NCBI RefSeq assembly: GCF_901709675.1
Contig: NC_051095.1
Location: 25,490,456 to 25,554,455, forward strand
DNA: 64,000 nt
DNA from: Syngnathus acus
Taxonomy: Eukaryota > Chordata > Actinopteri > Syngnathiformes > Syngnathidae
Reading direction: 5' to 3'
Below, piece by piece: positions 45,401 through 53,135 of this stretch. Within the stretch, counting starts at the first letter, position 1, and the number at the start of each line of letters is the position of its first letter. The position numbers and the translations under genes are program-made. The notes under the pieces are model-generated. The model was given only the letters and a program-made list of their open reading frames with translations. It was not told the DNA's origin and did no database searches.

Positions 45401-48400
45401 TCAGCCCAGTGGAAAGATCTTGAAGCTTGTCTTGCAAATAGAGCAGCTGCAGTAAGCGATGCGGGGACAGCTCTGCAGAAAGCTAAGTAAGCAATTTTGT
45501 TTGACCATCGAACAAGCTATTTGGAAAAACCACGGCTAATTGTATTTGTCCTATAATTTCGGTTCGGTTTTGTCATTGGTATAGGCCAAAGCTACAAGTT
45601 CCGCTTATGCCAATGCTTATTTTGAATTGTAGTATATTTTGTTTTTTTTGTGTCTTTGTTTGGTTTACTTGATGTCCAGGTGTGATAGAGTGAAGTGAAC
45701 CCTTGTCACAAGGATGCCGTGCAGATCCACTTGCAATAAGTGAAACTGTGACATAGAGACCAAATTTTTTAACAACAGACTTATAATTCCCCACTTATAG
45801 TTCCCACTTGTATAAACACATTTAAACTTATTAAAACACTTACCGTATTTTCCGCCCTAAAAGGCGCACCTAAAACCCTAAAATTTTCTCAAAAGCCGAC
45901 AGTGCGCCTTATAGGCCAGTGCGCCTTATATATGGATCAATTGATGAATTTGTTGATCCATACTGGTTGTACACAGTGCTCTGCCAAAATGTTTCAGTAC
46001 GTTTTAGTACGACTAGTAAATTACAAGGTCGCATCGCTTCCCAAAATTACGGTAACTGTAGTCAGGGGGCGTCACCGAATAGCTGTTGTACCCGCGAGGC
46101 TATTTCATTTAAAAATAGGCTGCTCTGTCAATGTTTCGAGTAAATCTACGGATCGATATGGAAGGGAAACATAGGTAAGTAGTACCAATGCGTTAGATCG
46201 AACTTTAGTCAGTTCTGATCATTTTATAGGAGATCGTTTGAGAAACGCGATTGTTTACACTTTGCTGAGGCTCATGGGAGATTGCGAGCTGAGGCTCGTG
46301 GGACTATGCGGATGGCTAATGCTATGACGATAGCTGCTATACGTACCAGGCTATTTCATGTGAAAATAGGCTGCTCTGTTAATGTTTCGAGTAAATCTAC
46401 GGATCGATATGGAAGGGAAACATAGGTAAGTAGTACCAATGCGTTAGATCGAACTTTAGTCAGTTCCGATCATTTTATAGGAGATCGTTTGAGAAACGCG
46501 ATTGTTTACACTTTGCTGAGGCTCATGGGAGATTGCGAGCTGAGGCTCGTGGGACTATGCGGATGGCTAATGCTATGACGATAGCTGCTATACGTACCAG
46601 GCTATTTCATGTGAAAATAGGCTGCTCTGTTAATGTTTCGAGTAAATCTACGGATCGATATGGAAGGGAAACATAGGTAAGTAGTACCAATGCGTTAAAT
46701 CGAACTTTAGTCAGTTCCGATCATTTTATAGGAGATCGTTTGAGAAACGCGATTGTTTACACTTTGCTGAGGCTCATGGGAGATTGCGAGCTGAGGCTCG
46801 TGGGACTATGCGGATGGCTAATGCTATGACGATAGCTGCTATACGTACCAGGCTATTTCATGTCAAAATAGGCTGCTCTGTTAATGTTTCGAGTAAATCT
46901 ACGGATCGATATGGAAGGGAAACATAGGTAAGTAGTACCAATGCGTTAGATTGAACTTTAGTCAGTTCCGATCATTTTATAGGAGATCGTTTGAGAAACG
47001 CGATTGTTTACAGAGGGCTCGTTGGTTATTGGCTAGTGGATGCATACCGCAACCCTAGTCAACCTCAGTTTGTTGCAGTATAGCTTCTATTTTATGCGCC
47101 TTATAATCCGGTGCGCCTTATATATGGACAAAGTTTTAAAATGGGCCGTTCATTGAAGGTGCGCCTTATAACCCGGTGCGCCTTTTAGGGCGGAAAATAC
47201 GGTATATTGTATGCACCTCGGGCCAGTTTTGCACAGACGTATTTTGCCGCATCAAATTATCAAATGATTAAAATATATAACCTTGATTGATTTTTTCCCC
47301 CCTGAATTATCAGAATTTTCCTGTGGTGTTTAAGCTCCCTATCTGAAGCCTTGTAAGATGGAAGACAGTTGGTGTCATCGTCGATCTTAAAATGGAAAAA
47401 AAAAAAAGCTTTGTTCACACTGCAGCTTTTTTGCCCATATGCAACCCATATCAGATTTTTTTTTTATTAAAGGGACGATAAAGCGAGCCAACATTGGCAC
47501 TTATGTGATAGAACTGTATTAATAAACGATGTCAGTGCTACAATTCCCCCATGAAAAAAAACTCAGAGAAGAAATTTAACGGCATTTTGGAACACAAGGG
47601 TGGTACACTTACTGACGCCCACTTTTTGGGTGGAGTTTGCTTGATTTGACACATCAGCCTGACTTCATCACGGAAGGAATGATGACACATGAACAATTTG
47701 GCTCACAAAAAGCCCCTCGGAACGCGTCGTGTTTGCGTCTATTGGTGACTGGTGAAAGGCAATAGACAGACGTGCCAGGGCATTTCAGCTGCAGAGAACC
47801 TGCTCATTTATTGCTCTTAAATCAGTCACAAAGAGGTTAATCCTTGTGATATGTTGAACTAGTCATATGTTCAGATGCCCATGTAAATTTTGATGCCAAT
47901 TGATAGCTGTTTTTGTACATTTTAAATGATAGTCTTTACAATGATTTCCAATGGGGAAATTGTGATCGCTTCCTTCCATGACGTCATCAACCAAGACATG
48001 GAGGGGGAACAGTGGGGCATTCAGTGTTTTCATTGTTTCATTATTGCTCCAAAATGAATGGATAAAATAGAAAATGCAAACTTTTTTCATTTTCCTGATT
48101 AGAAGAAATACATGAACTGGGCTCGTGAAAAATCAACCATCCTCGCTTTACCCTCCCTTTAAGACAGTCTGACCGTCTCAATTCCAATGTTGGTTTATGT
48201 ATTTTCTTTTTCAAATCTGAACTAGGCCATTTTTATATGTAGTCCTGGATCAGATTCATATCCAATGTTTTTCAATGGGACCACAGTCACACAAAACCCA
48301 AATTGAGCATAAAGAACTGCGGTGTGAATATCGCCAAAGAGTGTTCCATCTGAGAATACATGATATTACAATACAAGTAGCTAATCCGAGCACAAGAGAT

Positions 48401-51400
48401 TAAAAAGACAGTGAGTCTTCTTAAATTACCATTATTTTATATACTCATTGACTTTCCATTGCATTTTAATTTTCTATATTGTACTGTGCAGTTAGGTGCA
48501 TTCCAGAGGAAGAAAAACAAACACTGAACAGCAGCATTGCAGCGATTCACTGTTTTCAAATTGTATCTCTTTTGACAACTTGAGTTGTTTACATAGTAAT
48601 TTACCAGCTTATCCATATGTTAATATAAGTGTTCTGTTTTTTTACATTATTAATTTAATAAAGATAACATAGGACACTTAATAATTTAGTTTAAAATGAG
48701 TTATTATGATTTTGTGAGATTTTACCAGTCTTACTATTCCTCTCTTATCGTAGCGAGGCCTTGGACAATCTCAAGTCTGTCATTGACAAATCCAAGGAGC
48801 TGAATGTCCCTGCTGTCCGGCCCCTCACGTTAGCCGCAGAAGAGAATCTCTTTAAAATGGTGGTGGACTTGGATAAAGTGGTCAACAAGGTAAGGATATC
48901 TGTTCAGACGTTAGTCAGTCAAGTACTAACATACACACCTTGATGGAATTGCAATTTAAGTTACCACCTTATTCAATATTAAATTATCTGCTTGATATTA
49001 TAAGCAACATTCAATTTCTTGAGTCTATCCCAACTAATTTTAGTGCATGTAGGCTGTGAGACAGAGTAAAACCTGGACAGATTGCCAATACGTTACAAAT
49101 CATTCATCATAAATTTAAACCTCAAGTTAATTGGAAGTCTTTAGTTGGCCATATCATACTAAATTATTATTATTTTGCTTTTTTGTGCTTTTTTTTGCGC
49201 TAATTCCTTACCAAAATCATTCCAAACAGGTGCTGCTTCATTCACTCACTATATGAGCTTTATTTCCACGTAATTCTGGGATGTCTTACTTTGTGAGTGG
49301 TCTTGAACACACCTCAAGTCTACTGACGTGTGAACACAGCGGAGTGGTTGTAGTGAACTCAACCTCTTATTCTGAGTTAGAAAAGTAGCCACAAAATATT
49401 TCATTAAAAAAAATGAATCGCCATTGTGCTAAAGGTAAGAGATTAGATAATCATGCACATACACGTACACATGCAACTACAGCTGCCTTTTTCAATTCCC
49501 ATTTGAATTAAAAAATGATCAATCCTAATCACCTATTTCAATGAGATGAACAATTTGGAAGTGTTTTTTCCCAAAACTAATAAAATAGATGGAAGTTGCC
49601 AGTTCAACTATCTAAACTTTAGGGAATCCTAATATTGAATGTATACCGTTTTTCCATGTATAATGCGCCTCCATGTATAATACGCACCCTAAAAATGGCA
49701 TGTGGATGCTGGAAAAAAGCCTGTACCCATGTATAATACGCACCCAAATTTTGACTCCTACTTAAGTCCGTAAACGTAAAATTATTTCAGAAAAAAGATC
49801 ATCTTTGGGAACAACCGGATGTTATTCTGCCGGTCAGTATCACTGCGCATGCAGTAGCAAACTCGATAGCGAAGAAATATGTGAGACTCTCAACGGGATC
49901 ACCAATATTTGAGTGATGTTCCAGTTATTTATCACAATTATTTATTATTATAATAATAATATATATAATAATTATTTATTTATTATTCACAATTGTCATG
50001 GTGATCTTTCTGGTGATTTCTTAACTAGGCTGGATGTATATTTGTTTTGTTGGCGTTGATTTCTCCGACTGCCCAGAAAGGCACCACCGCGATCAGTTAG
50101 GTTAAAATGAAAAGAGAGGAAAGTGACGTGCGGACATGTGAAAAAGGCGGCTCTGTATGGGAGAGAAGTTGAAGAGGAATAAAAACACCCTTGGAAACCA
50201 AAACTTGCCCCTCGTCGCCGCAACAAATGTTTCGGATTTGTGTAGGGTACATTGTGACAGCAAACGAGCAGGTGATCGAGCAAGCGTCTGATACGAGAGC
50301 ATTGCGTTCGTATGGAGCGTGTTTGAAGTGAACAGCAGAGAAGAAAGGAACAAGGCAAAGTGTTGTGAAATAAAATATTACCTGTAATACGCATTTTGTT
50401 ATTTGCTGATTGAAACTGCTAATTAAACTGTGAATTGAAACTAATAGGTAGAGAACTGAACTCTCGCTCTTTATATATCCGGTCTGCGATGGAGATTAAA
50501 AAACAAACAATATTTGACAATAACACACCATCAAGGATTGCACCATCGCATCAAACGATGTGTCGTCAATTATGAATTTTACTGACTAAGTGTGTTGGGC
50601 AGGATGGCTGAATGCGATGCGCGATTGACAACAAACAAGAAGAAAGGTGATTTCAAGTCTTATTTCGAGGGAGATTTTCTTTAAAAAAAAAAAAAATTTA
50701 CCCATGTACAATGCGCACGCCAGATTTTAGGACAATAAATTAGTTAAATTTTGCGCATTATACATGGAAAAAAACCGTAGTTTTTGTCCCCTCAAGTTTC
50801 CCTCTAACTTTTTTTTTTTCTTTTGTTTCCCTATATTTATCCTACCATTCTCTTCCTTGTGCTTTTGACTATTGGATAGGTACAGTCTGCAGAGTCAGAA
50901 GCTAAGATCGTCTCACAGTATGGTGAACTGGTAAATGAAGCCAAACTGCAATTCCAAAGAGAAGTGAGCAGCCTTACTCCAGAGATTCAGGCCAACTGGA
51001 AAGGACTCAGTAAGCCACCCAATCTGATAACTGTAGTAATTTGATGACCATATTATAATTTCAGTATTATTGCAATATTGCTAAAGGAACGTAAACAAAA
51101 TGTATCACCAAATGTATGAAAGCAGGTTTTATACTGTGTTAAAAAATAAGAAAAAGATGATTTAATGCATGCAAATAAAATTAATTTAAAATGAAGATGG
51201 AATGATAGTACAGTTAAGCCTCACTTTTACGTGACTTTCTGTCTAACGTGGTTTCGTCATTGACCACAATTTTTTTTGTTGTAAATACATTTTACTGCTA
51301 ACCTTAAAAGATTTAGAAAACAACACGCAACCACCACAGAGACGGTGATCGGTAAGGGCTGCTTATGCTAATAGAAGAGAACGTCCCTACATGATCACTA

Positions 51401-52655
51401 TCCCAAATGGTTAGAAACTCAGGATGTGGACTAAAGTGATGCATCTTTGAGAAATCCTGGATTTCGCAAGGAAGCAACAGACTAAAGCTGTAAAGCAAAA
51501 GGGCATCATGGACTATTTTAAACATGGAAATTAAAAACGACTTTTGGGATTTGGAAATTTCCCGATACACTCATATGCGTGACTCTGACCTTTCTCTATA
51601 ACGTGGTTTAAGGGTTAACGCGCTTCCCAAATTCTGGACCCCAAAGTCCACGTAAAATCGAGGCTTAGCTGTATTCGCTAAGATGAGTCACATGATTTGA
51701 GTAACACATTTAAAACCCAGTCACTATAAAGCTAGACTATGGGAAATATACATTGGGGTTACAAATTCCAGATTCCCGGTTAAGATGTTTTTCATGAATA
51801 AATTTAGCGATGCAGGGTTTTTCAACATGTTTTATTTAGGTTTTCAAAGTTGTCAACCTTTTAGGACCCTTGCTATTACTAGAAAGATTGTTATACACAG
51901 TACAAGGATCCAAATATAAAAAATAACGTGTTTTTGTATATGTGTGTGTGTGTTAGCTGGTAAGCTGTCAACAGATGACCTGAATGCTCTAATTGCCCAT
52001 GCACATCGTCGCATTGACCAGCTGAACCGAGAGCTGGCTGAGCAGAGAGTCAGGGAGCAGATCCATATTGATGCAGCTCTGGAGCAGCAGAAATTGGAGC
52101 ACCTGAGAGTGCAGGAGGCAACTGTAAACACATCCTTGCAGCACATCAAGGAGGACGCGCGACTTGAGCAGGAGAGGAAGGTACCAAGAGACTGCTTCTG
52201 CGTTCTTTGGCCATCATCAGAAATGGATGGATTGCAGTAAATAATTGTCTGTTTCTTTAGCTGTCAGAATTGAGGGAAGTGATGGAAGCAGAGATGAGGA
52301 CTCAACTTCGGCGTCAGGCAGCTGCTCACACAGACCATGTTCAGGATGTCCTCAAAGTGCAGGAGCAGGAACTGAAAGCAGAAGCTGAGCAGGTTATTGA
52401 GCCCAACACATGATTTGCTTAGAAATTTAACACTTAAACTATTCTCGGGTGTGTGCTGACTCTGATCTAACACCAATTAACCTCCCCAGTTAAAAAAAGG
52501 GCGCGCAACAATGTTATTTCAGTTTATTTTTACTTTGACTCTTGAAAATGTTTTTGTTTTTTTTTAATCGAGGGGAGAAGTTTTGAAATGAATTTTGTCA
52601 TCACAAAAACCTGATGTTTGAGCAGGGGTTATATCCATTCGCACGCACGCACGCA

Positions 52656-52718
<63 letters not shown>

Positions 52719-53082
52719 CTGCTGTGACTATTCTAGGGGTGCATTTAACGATTCTTTTAATCATCAATTATTTTGTTGATTAATCCATGAAGCGGATACA
52801 TCAAAACGTGTTAATTTCCATCCCTTTAGTAAGAATTAGAACATAATTTCAGATTGACAATTAAAAAGTGCAGAAAATGTACAAGCATTATGATTCAATT
52901 ACCAGTTTGGTTTGTAACATGTCAGAAAATAAGCACGGATGTTTATTGATGCTTTTCACGAGTAAGGACAGATGATTGAAGAAGCTAATCAGCCTTTTTT
53001 CATGTAGGCCACAGAAATCTGATCATGTTTACTGAAGCTTAAAGTCCAATGATTTGGAAATTTTTTAAATTAAAAATGAATA

Positions 53083-53135
<53 letters not shown>

